64,000 nucleotides of DNA from NCBI RefSeq assembly GCF_007990505.1, contig NZ_AP019822.1, positions 992,001-1,056,000 on the forward strand. The letters run 5' to 3'. The stretch comes from Pseudoleptotrichia goodfellowii (GTDB lineage: Bacteria; Fusobacteriota; Fusobacteriia; Fusobacteriales; Leptotrichiaceae). This document shows positions 44,930 through 54,664 of this stretch, piece by piece. The notes under the pieces were generated by a model. That model had not been told where the DNA came from and did no database searches. It saw only the letters and a program-made list of their open reading frames with translations. How positions within the stretch are numbered: the first letter of the stretch is position 1; each line of letters begins with the position of its first letter. The translations under genes were made by a program, and so were the position numbers.

Positions 44930-46072
44930 ATGAGTACGGAAAAAAAAGAAGAAATTATAAACAAAGTTAAAAATATACAGAAAGATTTGATAAATTCAAT
45001 CAGAGAGTTGGTAGCTGTTTACAGTATTGAAGGAACTTCTTCGGAAAGTGCACCGTTCGGGGAAGGTCCTCTTGAAGCACTTCATAAAGTTTTAGATATA
45101 GCTCAAAAAATGGGATTTCATATTGAAAATATTGATAATAAAATAGGATATGCACAGTACGGAGAAAGTGAAAATGATGAATATATAGGAATTTTCGGAC
45201 ACGTAGATGTCGTACCTTTGGGAGAAGGCTGGAAACACGAACCGCTAAAAGGAGAAATCGAAAATAACCGTATTTACGGACGAGGAGTTTTGGATAATAA
45301 AGGTCCGATTTTAGCAAATTTATTTGCACTGTATATATTGAAAAAATGCGGTGTAACTTTTGATGTTCCTGTAAGAATTGTATTCGGAACAAATGAAGAA
45401 ACAGGATTTAAGTGTGTAAAACATTATATGACAAAAGAGAAACCTCCTGTTTTCGGTTGGACACCTGATTGTAAATGGCCTGTGGTATATGGTGAAAGAG
45501 GCAGACTGAAAGTAAGAGTTTCTGCAGAAAATAAATATATTGAAGAACTTTATAATTTTGTCAATGACTATATTCTGTCTGCACCGAATAACGGAGTAAA
45601 ATTGGGTATCAATTTTAAAGATGAAGACTTCGGTGAAATGATAATGAGAGGGTATAAATTGGGAGTTTCCGAAAATCAAAATTATTTTGAATGGGCAATG
45701 AGCTATCCTGCAATTTGTACAAAAGATGAATTAATAAAGCTGATAAAAGAGAAATTATCCGATAATCTGAAAATAGAAGAAATTGCCAACTGGAATCCTA
45801 TATTGTATGATAAGACTTCAAAATATGTAAAGACATTGCAGAAAGTCTATAATGATGTAACAGGATTCGATTCAAAGCCTGTTACTACAACAGGCGGAAC
45901 ATACGCAAAAATTATTCCGAATATTATTGCTTACGGACCGAGTTTTCCAGGGCAAAAAGATATCGCACATCTGCCCGACGAATGGATGGATTTGGATGAT
46001 TTGGAAAAGATTACCGAAATATACGCATTGGCATTGTATGAAATAAGTAAACTTAAAAATAAAAAAGAGTGA
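44930..46072 (+). CDS. M20-family dipeptidase (Sapep/PepV type)
   Basis: This 380-residue zinc dipeptidase has FGHVDVVPLGEGW, IYGRGVLDNKGPILAN, IVFGTNEETGFKCVKHY (Glu pair) and VTTTGGTYAKI. It is shorter than PepV (about 470 residues); the central lid domain looks reduced. It would cleave dipeptides in the cytoplasm. TTTGGAGG precedes the ATG and it begins one base past the asparaginase stop. In this operon it could release glycosyl-asparagine from a dipeptide, which is inference. Confidence 0.82.
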   Translation: MSTEKKEEIINKVKNIQKDLINSIRELVAVYSIEGTSSESAPFGEGPLEALHKVLDIAQKMGFHIENIDNKIGYAQYGESENDEYIGIFGHVDVVPLGEGWKHEPLKGEIENNRIYGRGVLDNKGPILANLFALYILKKCGVTFDVPVRIVFGTNEETGFKCVKHYMTKEKPPVFGWTPDCKWPVVYGERGRLKVRVSAENKYIEELYNFVNDYILSAPNNGVKLGINFKDEDFGEMIMRGYKLGVSENQNYFEWAMSYPAICTKDELIKLIKEKLSDNLKIEEIANWNPILYDKTSKYVKTLQKVYNDVTGFDSKPVTTTGGTYAKIIPNIIAYGPSFPGQKDIAHLPDEWMDLDDLEKITEIYALALYEISKLKNKKE

Positions 46073-46259
46073 TTTGAAAAGTAATATAAGTTCAATTCTA
46101 TTTTCTTGAAAATATGGTTTATATAAAAAAAGAAAAAATATATTTTGATAATATTATTTTATATTATAGGTATATTTGCTTGAATTTATAAGGTTTATAT
46201 GGTAAAACTTACTTGAGTTGAAGGTTAAACAGAAATTTAGAAGAAAGGAGGAAGCAAAT

Positions 46260-46736
46260 GTGAAACAGAAATTTTTAGTATCGGTAATTTTAATTTTATG
46301 TTTCGGATTATCATTTGCAAATATGAAAATGAATATGAAAGACAATATGATGATTGATAGTGAATATATTCAGAAAAAAAGTTCTTATAATTTTAAAGAA
46401 ACTGTTGAAAATGTAAAAAAAAGAATAATTGAAAAAGGCGGAACAATATTTTATATTTCGGATCATAAAAAAAATGCTGACGAAGTTCATTTGGAATTAA
46501 GACCTGCAACAGTTATTATTTTTGGAAATCCTTCTGTGGGAACATTCCTTATGCAGGAAAATCAAAAATCAGCTTTTGAATTACCTTTAAGAATATTAAT
46601 TTATGAAAATGAGAAAGGCGAAGCTGAAGTAATTTATTATAATGTAAAATTATGGGAAAAGAAATTCGGAATAAAAAATAAAAAAATCTTAGCTAATATA
46701 GCAAATTTATATGATTATATCGTACCTTCAAAATAA
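46260..46736 (+). CDS. Exported DUF302-like protein with Met-rich segment
   Basis: This protein of about 158 residues starts with GTG after GAAAGGAGG (an upstream in-frame ATG at 46218 lacks a site). A signal peptide (MKQKFLVSVILILCFGLSFA) is followed by NMKMNMKDNMM, a Met-rich stretch, then a DUF302-like fold: YNFKETVENVKKRIIEKGG, then HLELRPATVIIFGNPSVGTFLMQ and LPLRILIYENEKG. DUF302 proteins have an unknown, possibly redox- or metal-related role. The next gene has a similar Met/Asp/Lys segment. Confidence 0.7.
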   Translation: MKQKFLVSVILILCFGLSFANMKMNMKDNMMIDSEYIQKKSSYNFKETVENVKKRIIEKGGTIFYISDHKKNADEVHLELRPATVIIFGNPSVGTFLMQENQKSAFELPLRILIYENEKGEAEVIYYNVKLWEKKFGIKNKKILANIANLYDYIVPSK

Positions 46737-46797
46737 ATTTAATAAACCGTTTTACAAAACCTGAAAAACAAAAACCATTAAACCGAGGAGACAGACT

Positions 46798-47409
46798 ATG
46801 AAAAAAATACAGATAAAACTTATAACAATTTTGAGTTTATTTACTTTAGCGATTTTAGGATGTGCAAAAGAAAGTACCGCAAAGACAATGAAAGATAATA
46901 TGAAATCGGATATGATGAAAGACAGTATGATGACGAAAAAAACTCTGGTAGTTTATTATTCATTGACAGGAACAACAGAAAAAGTGGCCGAAATGATAAA
47001 AGAAAAATTAGGAGCCGATATTTTAAAAATCGAGCCTGAAAAAGAATACGATACATCTTCAGTTTCTAAACTGGAAGCATTAGTAAAAAAACAAATGGCA
47101 AATAAAGAAAAAGTTGCGATAAAAAAAATAAACAAAGATATTTCAGAGTATGATACTATAATAATAGGAACGCCTGCATGGTTTTCAGAAGTAGCTTTAC
47201 CTGTACAGACATATTTATCCGAACAGAATTTGTCTGATAAAAAAGTTGCAGTATTTACAACTTATGGAGGAACATACGGGAATTTACTGATAAATTTTGA
47301 AAAAAATATAAAAGCCAAAGAAGTTAAAAAAGGAATAGCATTCAGCGGAAAACAGGTAAAAGAGGGAATTGATAAAGAGCTTAATGCCTGGATTGAAACT
47401 TTAAAATAG
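46798..47409 (+). CDS. Flavodoxin-fold lipoprotein with Met-rich linker
   Basis: This 203-residue protein begins with a lipoprotein signal, lipobox LAILGC (Cys22). A Met-rich linker (MKDNMKSDMMKDSMM) leads to a flavodoxin domain: LVVYYSLTGTTEKVAEMI is the FMN-phosphate loop, and YDTIIIGTPAWFSEVALPV and FTTYGGTYGN are flavin-edge loops. It would carry FMN electrons outside the inner membrane, an unusual place. Its redox partner is unknown. GAGGAGA precedes the ATG. It is 61 bp after the DUF302 gene and probably cotranscribed with it. Confidence 0.8.
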   Translation: MKKIQIKLITILSLFTLAILGCAKESTAKTMKDNMKSDMMKDSMMTKKTLVVYYSLTGTTEKVAEMIKEKLGADILKIEPEKEYDTSSVSKLEALVKKQMANKEKVAIKKINKDISEYDTIIIGTPAWFSEVALPVQTYLSEQNLSDKKVAVFTTYGGTYGNLLINFEKNIKAKEVKKGIAFSGKQVKEGIDKELNAWIETLK

Positions 47410-47432
47410 ATAATAAAATTATAATTATAAAT

Positions 47433-47484
47433 AAAAAGGAGTTGTTGAAATTGGAATTTTCCATACTTTAACAGCTCCTTTTAA
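47433..47484. terminator. Bidirectional terminator after the flavodoxin gene
   Basis: AAAAGGAGTTGTT (47435-47447) pairs with AACAGCTCCTTTT (47470-47482), apart from one or two mismatches, and the arms end in A and T runs on both strands. Confidence 0.75.
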
Positions 47485-47493
47485 AGTTATTGT

Positions 47494-48075
47494 TTAGATT
47501 TCTCTCTCAAAATCGTGTTTTATAAGTTCTATAAGGGTAAATTTTCCGTTTTCATATTCATATTTAAAAATAGAACAGTTGGGAATTCCTGAGAAAGGGA
47601 AATCAGGGGCATGTTTAAGCATAAATGTATAACAGGCTCCGCCGTGACTGACTGCAAGAACTGTTTCGTGATTTTCTCTTTCCATAATTTCTGTTAATGT
47701 TTCAGTCATTCTTTGTTCTACCTGTTTTCCGGATTCGCCTTTATATTTTACAAAAAACTCGCTGTAACTTTCCCGAGGCGGATTCAAGTCTTCACTTTCT
47801 CCTTCAAACAAACCGAAATTCCATTCTTTAATTCCTTTAAGTCTTTCATAGGGCATTTTAAAATCAGTAACAATCTCCAGTGTGTCGCTTGCCCGTTCCT
47901 GTGTAGATGAGTAAGCATGATCAAATTTTACTTCATTTGATTTAAAGTACAGTCCTGCAATTTCAGCCTGTTTTTTACCTTCTTCTGTTAAAGGAGAGTC
48001 GCACGCTCCCTGAATTTTCTTTCTGAAATTAAAAAGTGTCTGTCCGTGTCTCATCAAGTATAATGTCTTTTTCAT
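47494..48075 (-). CDS. Histidine phosphatase (phosphoglycerate-mutase-like)
   Basis: This 193-residue protein starts LYLMRHGQTLFNFRKKIQG, the phospho-histidine loop RHG. A second catalytic region (AVSHGGACYTF) carries the second His. LTEEGKKQAEIAG and YSSTQERASDT (second Arg) are typical. It removes phosphates from a small molecule; sugar phosphate or alpha-ribazole phosphate are both possible. AAGGAGG precedes the ATG. It lies 21 bp after the AraC gene on the same strand and is probably cotranscribed. Confidence 0.82.
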   Translation of the reverse strand: MKKTLYLMRHGQTLFNFRKKIQGACDSPLTEEGKKQAEIAGLYFKSNEVKFDHAYSSTQERASDTLEIVTDFKMPYERLKGIKEWNFGLFEGESEDLNPPRESYSEFFVKYKGESGKQVEQRMTETLTEIMERENHETVLAVSHGGACYTFMLKHAPDFPFSGIPNCSIFKYEYENGKFTLIELIKHDFEREI

Positions 48076-48096
48076 ATATCCTCCTTGAGCTTATTT

Positions 48097-48974
48097 TTAT
48101 TCGTTTGATAAAATATTTAATTTACAAAAATGTTTATAGTAATTTCGGTATTTAGTAGGAGAAATTTTGAAGTTGTGTTTAAAGGCTTTGGCAAAATAAT
48201 TTCCGCATGAAAATCTTACTTTTTCTGAGATTTCTTCAATAGTCATATTTGAGTTCAATAATAATGAAGTAGCTTTTTTAAGCCTGACTTTTATAAGATA
48301 CTGTCCCGGGGATATTCCCGCTTCAGCTTTAAATTTCCTCGTCAAATGATATTTCGATAAATTTACGTGATTGGAAAGATCTTCTATTGCCAAAGGTTTT
48401 GCATAGTTTTTATTAATATAGCTTTTTATACTTTCGACAGTAGGAGAATCTATTTTTTTATTAACTTTTGTAAATTCATTTAAAAGTTCAAAAAGAAGAT
48501 TGTACGCATATTTTGAACATTCAAAAATATTGTAGATTTCGTTACTTTTCGCAGCATAAAATAATTCCCAAAGTAATGAAATACTTTTGGAATCAGGAGA
48601 AAATTTTAAAATTTCGGAACCTGCATTTTTAACGATTTGTTTACGGAAATTTTCTGCTTCTGCGGAAAATTCCAGATATAAGACTTCCCATGAAGCATTC
48701 TTGGGAAGATAGTACACGTGTTTTCCGGGTACTTTTACAAAAAATGCCTCATTTTTACCTATTCTGTAAATTTTATTATCTATCTTTATTTCTCCGTAAC
48801 CGTTTATAGTGTATTGGAGTAAACAGTAATTGCCATCCTGTGGTCTTTTCATATTGTCCCAGTAATAATCGGAATTTGTAATTTTTGCCGATCGATACTG
48901 TTTATTGTTACAATGGGAAAAGGCTTTTTGAAACCGAAAATATTAAGGATCCATTCTTTGTCTTTTTTGAGCAT
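48097..48974 (-). pseudogene. AraC-family sugar-operon regulator, N-terminal frameshift
   Basis: The C-terminal half has two helix-turn-helix units (LAIEDLSNHVNLSKYHLTRKFKAEAG..., then MTIEEISEKVRFSCGNYFAKAFK), and the N-terminal half a cupin arm for sugar binding. The longest frame starts at 48852 (MKRPQDGNY), which lacks a ribosome site and cuts the cupin. A second frame with GGGG ahead of ATG 48974 encodes MLKKDKEWILN then IFGFKKPFPIVTINSIDRQK. One extra base in the T5 run at 48882-48886 (A5 on the coding strand) joins it to ITNSDYYWDNMKRPQDG. The full protein is about 292 residues, normal for MsmR-type regulators. It is divergent from the sugar ABC operon and likely controls it. Confidence 0.75.
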
Positions 48975-49086
48975 TTTTTTACCCCTATATTATTTTTTTA
49001 CTCTTTTTTTATTGTAAAATCAAGTTATTATATATTATACAATAGATTTCTTATGAAAACAAATAAAAAATTCGGAGGTAATGGTA

Positions 49087-50322
49087 ATGAGAAAAATTTT
49101 TATTTTAATGGCATGTTTATTGTTAATATTAAGTTGCGGAGGAAAAGAAAATAAAGACGGCAGTAAAAGCGGAGGAGAAAAAGAACTGACTTATCTGATT
49201 TGGGATAAAGGCCAGGAAGCGGGAATGAAAGCTATTATAGATGAGTTTGAAAAAGAAAATCCGGGAGTAAAAATAAAATTACAGATAGTCGGATGGGAAG
49301 AATACTGGACAAAACTTGAAACATCGGCTACAGGAGGAACATTGCCGGATATATTCTGGATGCATTCGGAAAGATTTTACGATTATGCTTCAAACGGTAT
49401 GTTAATGGAAGTAGATAAAAATATAGATGAGGGATTTAAACATTTTCCTCAGGATTTGGTAAAACTGTATCAGTTTAACGGAAAACAATACGCAGTACCG
49501 AAAGATTTCGACACCATAGGAGTATTTTATAATAAAGAATTATTTGATAAAGCGGGAGTGCCTTATCCTGACGGAAATTGGGACTGGGCACAATATCTGG
49601 AAACGGCTAAGAAATTAACTAAAGACGGTATTTACGGACTAAGTGCACCTTTGAATTTTCAGGAAGGTTTTTGGAATGAAGTATATCAAAATGAGGGTTA
49701 TATAATAAAAGACGATAAATCAGGTTATAATAATCCTGCAACACAGGAAGCCATCCAATGGTGGGTAGACTTGAGTTTGAAAGAAAAAGTTTCCCCTTTG
49801 CAAAAAGAATTTGACGAAGTGGAATATGTTCAAATGTTTACTTCGGGAAAAGTAGCCATGGCTCAGTTAGGTTCATGGAATTTGCCGAGAATAGAAGAAG
49901 ATAAAGAATTTGCTAAAAAAGTAGGCGTTACATATTTACCTAGAGGGAAAAAACAGGCAACTATATATAACGGTCTTGGATATTCAGTTTCTGCAAAAAC
50001 AAAATATCCTGAAGAAGCTAAAAAATTCCTTCAATTTTTAGCAACAGAAAAAGCGAATTTATTACAGGCTAAATATGTTTCGGCTATACCTGCATACGAA
50101 GGAACACAGCAGGCGTGGGTAGATCATAATAAAGATATGGATTTGAAAATATTTATAGATCAGTTGAAATACGGTGTAGTTTATCCGTCTGCAAGTAACG
50201 GAGGAAAATGGAGAGATTTGGGAAATCAGATATTTGCACCTGTATTTGCCGGAAAAGTTGATGTAAAAACTGCGACTGAAGAATATGCAAAAAAAATGAA
50301 TGAAATGATAGAAGCAAAATAG
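49087..50322 (+). CDS. Sugar ABC transporter substrate-binding lipoprotein
   Basis: This 411-residue family 1 solute-binding protein has lipobox LILSC (Cys18). LTYLIWDKGQEAGMKAIIDEFEKENPG, LETSATGGTLPDIFWMHSE, and AKDFDT-type YAVPKDFDTIGVFYNKELFDKAGV place it with MsmE/UgpB-like sugar binders. ATG 49081 sits only two bases after GGAGG; ATG 49087 is better. With the two permeases and the alpha-galactosidase it probably binds raffinose- or melibiose-type sugars. No ATPase gene is in this operon, so a shared MsmK/MalK-type ATPase elsewhere is expected. Confidence 0.87.
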   Translation: MRKIFILMACLLLILSCGGKENKDGSKSGGEKELTYLIWDKGQEAGMKAIIDEFEKENPGVKIKLQIVGWEEYWTKLETSATGGTLPDIFWMHSERFYDYASNGMLMEVDKNIDEGFKHFPQDLVKLYQFNGKQYAVPKDFDTIGVFYNKELFDKAGVPYPDGNWDWAQYLETAKKLTKDGIYGLSAPLNFQEGFWNEVYQNEGYIIKDDKSGYNNPATQEAIQWWVDLSLKEKVSPLQKEFDEVEYVQMFTSGKVAMAQLGSWNLPRIEEDKEFAKKVGVTYLPRGKKQATIYNGLGYSVSAKTKYPEEAKKFLQFLATEKANLLQAKYVSAIPAYEGTQQAWVDHNKDMDLKIFIDQLKYGVVYPSASNGGKWRDLGNQIFAPVFAGKVDVKTATEEYAKKMNEMIEAK

Positions 50323-50345
50323 ATAATTTGAAATGAGGCGAAAAT

Positions 50346-51257
50346 ATGAATAACATAAAATCAAATTATATGAAAAACAAAAAAACGGAAAATATGGTTT
50401 GGGGCTATTTTATGATAACCCCGACAATGTTGGGACTCTTTATACTTAATATACTGCCTATATTTCAAACTTTATATTTAAGTTTTACAAAGTCGGGAGC
50501 ATTCGGTAAAGTTACATTTATAGGATTAAAAAATTATGTGAATTTATTTCAGGATAAACTTGTTATGCAGTCTTTTATAAATACTTTTATTTATACAATT
50601 TTGACAGTTCCTGCAGGAGTATTTTTATCTTTGATTACAGCTGTGCTGCTTAATGCCAAAATCAGAGGAAAGACAATATACAGAACGTTGTTTTTTCTTC
50701 CTGTTGTATCTGTTCCTGCAGCAGTGGCTCTTGTTTGGAAATGGATATTTAACTCGAAATTCGGAATTATAAATACAATATTAACAGCTGTAGGATTGAA
50801 GGGAGTAGACTGGCTTACAGATTCCAAGTCTGCAATGATATCTATAGTGATAGTAGGAATATGGAGCATGGTAGGTTATAATATGATAGTTATACTTGCG
50901 GGACTGCAGGAAATTGCCCAGACTTATTATGAAGCAGCTGAGATTGACGGTGCAGGTCCTGTAAAAAAATTTTTTTCAATAATATTGCCTTTGATAACTC
51001 CTACATTGTTTTTTATTATAATTACGACTTTTATAGGATGTCTTCAGGTTTTTGATGTTATTTATATGATGATAGGAAGGGCAAATGTAGTATTACCTAA
51101 AGTTCAGTCTGTAGTTGTACTTTTCTATAATTATTCTTTTGAAAGAAATATGAAAGGATACGGTTCGGCAATTATAATGATGCTGTTCCTTGTAATACTT
51201 CTTATAACTTATATTCAGTTAAAATTACAGAAGAAATGGGTCAATTATATGTCATAA
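50346..51257 (+). CDS. Sugar ABC transporter permease (MalF/MsmF-like)
   Basis: This 303-residue permease has six membrane helices. The N-terminus (NMVWGYFMITPTMLGLFILNILPIF) and EAA loop YYEAAEIDGAGPVKKFFSIILP are typical of the sugar family. It starts 23 bp after the binding protein with GAGGCG ahead of the ATG. It pairs with the next permease. Confidence 0.88.
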   Translation: MNNIKSNYMKNKKTENMVWGYFMITPTMLGLFILNILPIFQTLYLSFTKSGAFGKVTFIGLKNYVNLFQDKLVMQSFINTFIYTILTVPAGVFLSLITAVLLNAKIRGKTIYRTLFFLPVVSVPAAVALVWKWIFNSKFGIINTILTAVGLKGVDWLTDSKSAMISIVIVGIWSMVGYNMIVILAGLQEIAQTYYEAAEIDGAGPVKKFFSIILPLITPTLFFIIITTFIGCLQVFDVIYMMIGRANVVLPKVQSVVVLFYNYSFERNMKGYGSAIIMMLFLVILLITYIQLKLQKKWVNYMS

Positions 51258-51293
51258 AGCTAAAAAATACAACTGAAAAGAACGGAGAATGAT

Positions 51294-52124
51294 ATGAAAA
51301 AATACGGATATAAAGACAAAAACAAAATAATAGTACATATTTTATTAATAATAGGAGCATTGTTTATGACAGGTCCTTTTGTATGGACTATGCTGACATC
51401 TTTTAAAACATTGCCTGAATCTATAAGTGTTCCGCCTACGATATTTCCTAAAAACTATAATTTCGATAATTATAAAAAAGCAGTTCAGATGTTGCCGTTT
51501 TTTAATTTTTACTTTAACACAATGGCAGTGATCATTATAAGAGTTATTGTATCTACATTTTTTGCGGCAATGGCGGCATATGCTTTTGCAAGATTAAAAT
51601 TTCCGGGAAGAGATGTTCTGTTTATGCTTGTTTTATTACAGATGATGGTACCTTCTCAAATATTTGTAATACCTCAATATTTGATAGCCCATAAATTGGG
51701 AATATTGAACAGTATTTCCGCATTGGTACTTCCGGGGATTGTAACTGCATTCGGAACATTTTTATTGAGACAGTTTTTTATGGGGCTGCCTGTAGAATTG
51801 GAAGAAGCTGCTATTATTGACGGAGCAAACCAATGGCAAATATTTACTCAGGTTATGCTTCCTCTAGCTAGATCGGGAATGATTTCGTTAAGTATATTTA
51901 CTGCTTTATTTGCATGGAAAGAACTAATGTGGCCTTTGATTGTAAATACCGATCTGGATAAAATGCCTCTTTCGGCAGGCTTGGCACAGTTAATAGGACA
52001 GTTTAACACAAATTATCCTGTATTGATGGCAGGATCAGTATTTGCTATAATACCGATGGTAGTAATATTTATGATTTTCCAAAAACAGTTTATAAGCGGT
52101 GTGGCACTTAATGGAGGAAAATAA
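51294..52124 (+). CDS. Sugar ABC transporter permease (MalG/MsmG-like)
   Basis: This 276-residue permease has six helices. The family stretch GPFVWTMLTSFKTLPES, the PPTIFPKNYNFDNYKKA segment, and EAA loop LEEAAIIDGANQWQIFTQVMLPLA are evident. GAACGGAG precedes the ATG. The gene lies 36 bp after its partner and 45 bp before the alpha-galactosidase. Confidence 0.88.
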   Translation: MKKYGYKDKNKIIVHILLIIGALFMTGPFVWTMLTSFKTLPESISVPPTIFPKNYNFDNYKKAVQMLPFFNFYFNTMAVIIIRVIVSTFFAAMAAYAFARLKFPGRDVLFMLVLLQMMVPSQIFVIPQYLIAHKLGILNSISALVLPGIVTAFGTFLLRQFFMGLPVELEEAAIIDGANQWQIFTQVMLPLARSGMISLSIFTALFAWKELMWPLIVNTDLDKMPLSAGLAQLIGQFNTNYPVLMAGSVFAIIPMVVIFMIFQKQFISGVALNGGK

Positions 52125-52169
52125 GAATTGATAATAATATACTGAAAATAAAAAAGGAGATTTCAAAAA

Positions 52170-54382
52170 ATGATAAAATACAGTGAAAAAAGCCGGGAAT
52201 TTTATCTCGGTAATGAGCATATAAGTTATATAATCGGAATACTCCAAAACGGTCATTTGGGACAATATTATTTCGGGAAAAAAGTCCGATACAGGGAAGA
52301 TTTTTCACATTTGTTTGAAAAAATCGGTGGAGAACCTGCGATTACTCCTTCTACGGACGGAAAAGGATTTTCTCTTGATATGATAAAACAGGAGTATCCG
52401 AGTTACGGTACAGGAGATTACAGAGAGCCTGCATTTGCTGTTTTGCAGGAAAACGGCAGCAGAATAGTCGACTTTAAATATAAAAGTCATTCAATTAAAA
52501 ATGAAAAGAAAAAGTTGACGGGATTGCCTGCTGTTTATGCAAATGAAGATGATAAAGTCGAAACATTGGAAATTATTCTTGAAGATGAAGTAATTGATGC
52601 AGAACTGATATTAAGTTATTCAATTTTTGAAAAATATTCTGCAATAATGAGAAATGTAAAAATCATAAATAAAGGAAATCAAAAACTGAATATAGAAAAA
52701 ATAATGAGTGCATCTCTGGATTTGCCCGATTCGGAATATATACTCACACAACTTAGCGGTGCATGGGGAAGAGAAAGATATGTAACAGAACGGGAAATAA
52801 AAAGAGGAATAACTGTAATAGACAGTAAAAGAGGGACAAGCAGTGCTTTAAACAATCCTTTTATAAGCCTGAAAAGAAAAAATACTACAGAAACTTCGGG
52901 AGAAATAATAGGACTTAATCTTATATACAGTGGAAACTTTTCGACGACAGTAGAAGTAGATCAGTATGATGTTACAAGAGTAAATATAGGAATAAATCAT
53001 TTTGACTTTAACTGGCTTTTGGAACCGGGTCAAGAATTTCAGTCGCCTGAAGCGGTTCTTGTATACTCCGATGAGGGGATAAACGGAATGAGCCTTACTT
53101 TCCATAATTTATATAAAAATAATTTGATAAGAGGAAAATATAAAAATAAAGCAAAACCTGTATTATTGAATAACTGGGAAGGTACGTATTTTAATTTTAA
53201 CGAGGAAAAGATACTAAAAATAGCTGAAGATGCGAAAAAACTCGGAGTGGAATTATTTGTTCTGGATGACGGATGGTTCGGAACGAGAAATGATGATTTT
53301 CAAGGACTTGGAGATTGGGAGCCGAATTTGGAAAAACTTCCTCACGGGATAAAAGGTTTGGCAGAAAAAGTAAATCAAATGGGAATGAAATTCGGATTAT
53401 GGTTCGAGCCTGAAATGGTAAATAAAAACAGCGATTTATACAGAAAACATCCCGACTGGATAATATCGACTCCCGACAGATTTGAAACGCCGGGAAGACA
53501 TCAGCACACTCTGGATCTGTCGAGAAAAGAAGTGGCAGATTATGTGTATGAATCTGTTGCACGAAATCTGAGAGAATCAAACATAGAATATGTGAAATGG
53601 GATATGAACAGATGTATGACGGAAATATATTCCAAAGGAAGATGTGCATGCAGACAGAAAGAAACGGCTCACAGATATATTTTAGGACTTTATTCGGTAC
53701 TTGAAAAAATAACACAGGAATTTCCTGATGTACTTTTTGAATCCTGTGCAAGCGGAGGAAACAGATATGATCCCGGAATGCTTTATTATATGCCGCAAAC
53801 TTGGACAAGTGATAATACCGATGCTGTAGACAGACTGAAAATACAATACGGAACATCTATGGTATATCCTGTACCTTCACCCATGTTTCCATAACTCCGA
53901 ATCATCAGACTTCAAGAAATACGAGCCTTGATATAAGAGGAAACGTAGCGATGTTCGGTACATTCGGATATGAAATGGATCCGAAAGATTTGAGCGAAGA
54001 AGAAAAAGAGAAAGTAAAAGAACAGATAGAAGAATTTAAAAATTATAGAGAGCTTATAGCTGAGGGAGATTTTTACAGGATAAAATCACCTTTTGAAAGT
54101 AATGATACAGTTTGGATGATGGTAAGCAAGGATAAAAAAGAAGCATTAGTAGGATATTACAGAAAATCGGTCGAAGTGAACGAAGGATTTAAAAGAGTAA
54201 GGCTGACAGGATTAAATGAAAATCTTGATTATACAGTAAATAAGAAAAATAAAGGCACCCTCAATAAAGTCGGAGGAGATGAGCTTATGAATGTCGGACT
54301 ATTTATAGGAGAAGCAAATACAGAGCATAGAGATATGCAGGGAGATTACTATACTGAACTGTATTATTTGAAAGCCGAGTAA
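52170..54382 (+). pseudogene. Alpha-galactosidase, GH36, one frameshift
   Basis: This GH36 enzyme removes alpha-1,6-galactose from raffinose-family sugars. LDDGWFGTRNDD, the nucleophile in YVKWDMNR (Asp478), and the acid/base in WTSDNTDAVDRLKIQYGTSM (Asp548) are intact. The frame ends at 53894 just after YPVPS. The rest (HVSITPNHQTSRNTSLDIRG, from 53882, to 54382) is in the next frame. One base added to the CCC at 53880-53882 restores SPHVS; a larger loss of the common SMGAHVS spacing is also possible. The full length is about 737 residues. The stop removes the C-terminal beta domain. Confidence 0.85.
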
Positions 54383-54424
54383 TTATTATATTTTTTAAGT
54401 AACCTGTTTTATAAAATATTTTTG

Positions 54425-54473
54425 CCCAAATTGAACTTATGGATAAATTGAGTTCGGTTCGGGTGTTTTAGTG
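54425..54473 (+). terminator. Terminator of the alpha-galactosidase operon
   Basis: CCCAAATTGAACT (54425-54437) pairs with AGTTCGGTTCGGG (54451-54463) with wobble pairs, followed by TGTTTTAG. Confidence 0.6.
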
Positions 54474-54524
54474 AAGGGATATTTTACAGGAATCCCGATA
54501 TATAAAAGAAATAACTTCATAATA

Positions 54525-54553
54525 TTGATTTTTAAGGGTTTTAATGGTAAAAT
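54525..54553 (+). promoter_or_regulatory. Promoter of the 54665 gene
   Basis: TTGATT (54525-54530) and TAAAAT (54548-54553) are 17 bp apart. Apart from this and the terminator nothing else was seen in 54383-54664. Confidence 0.5.
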
Positions 54554-54664
54554 ATATCTTAAATAAATGTTTGTTTTCTGCTGACCGGAATTTACAGTGC
54601 AGAGAACTCTGAAAAGTTATTTTAAAAAATCAGGTATAAAGTAATATATTACAAGGAGGGCATA

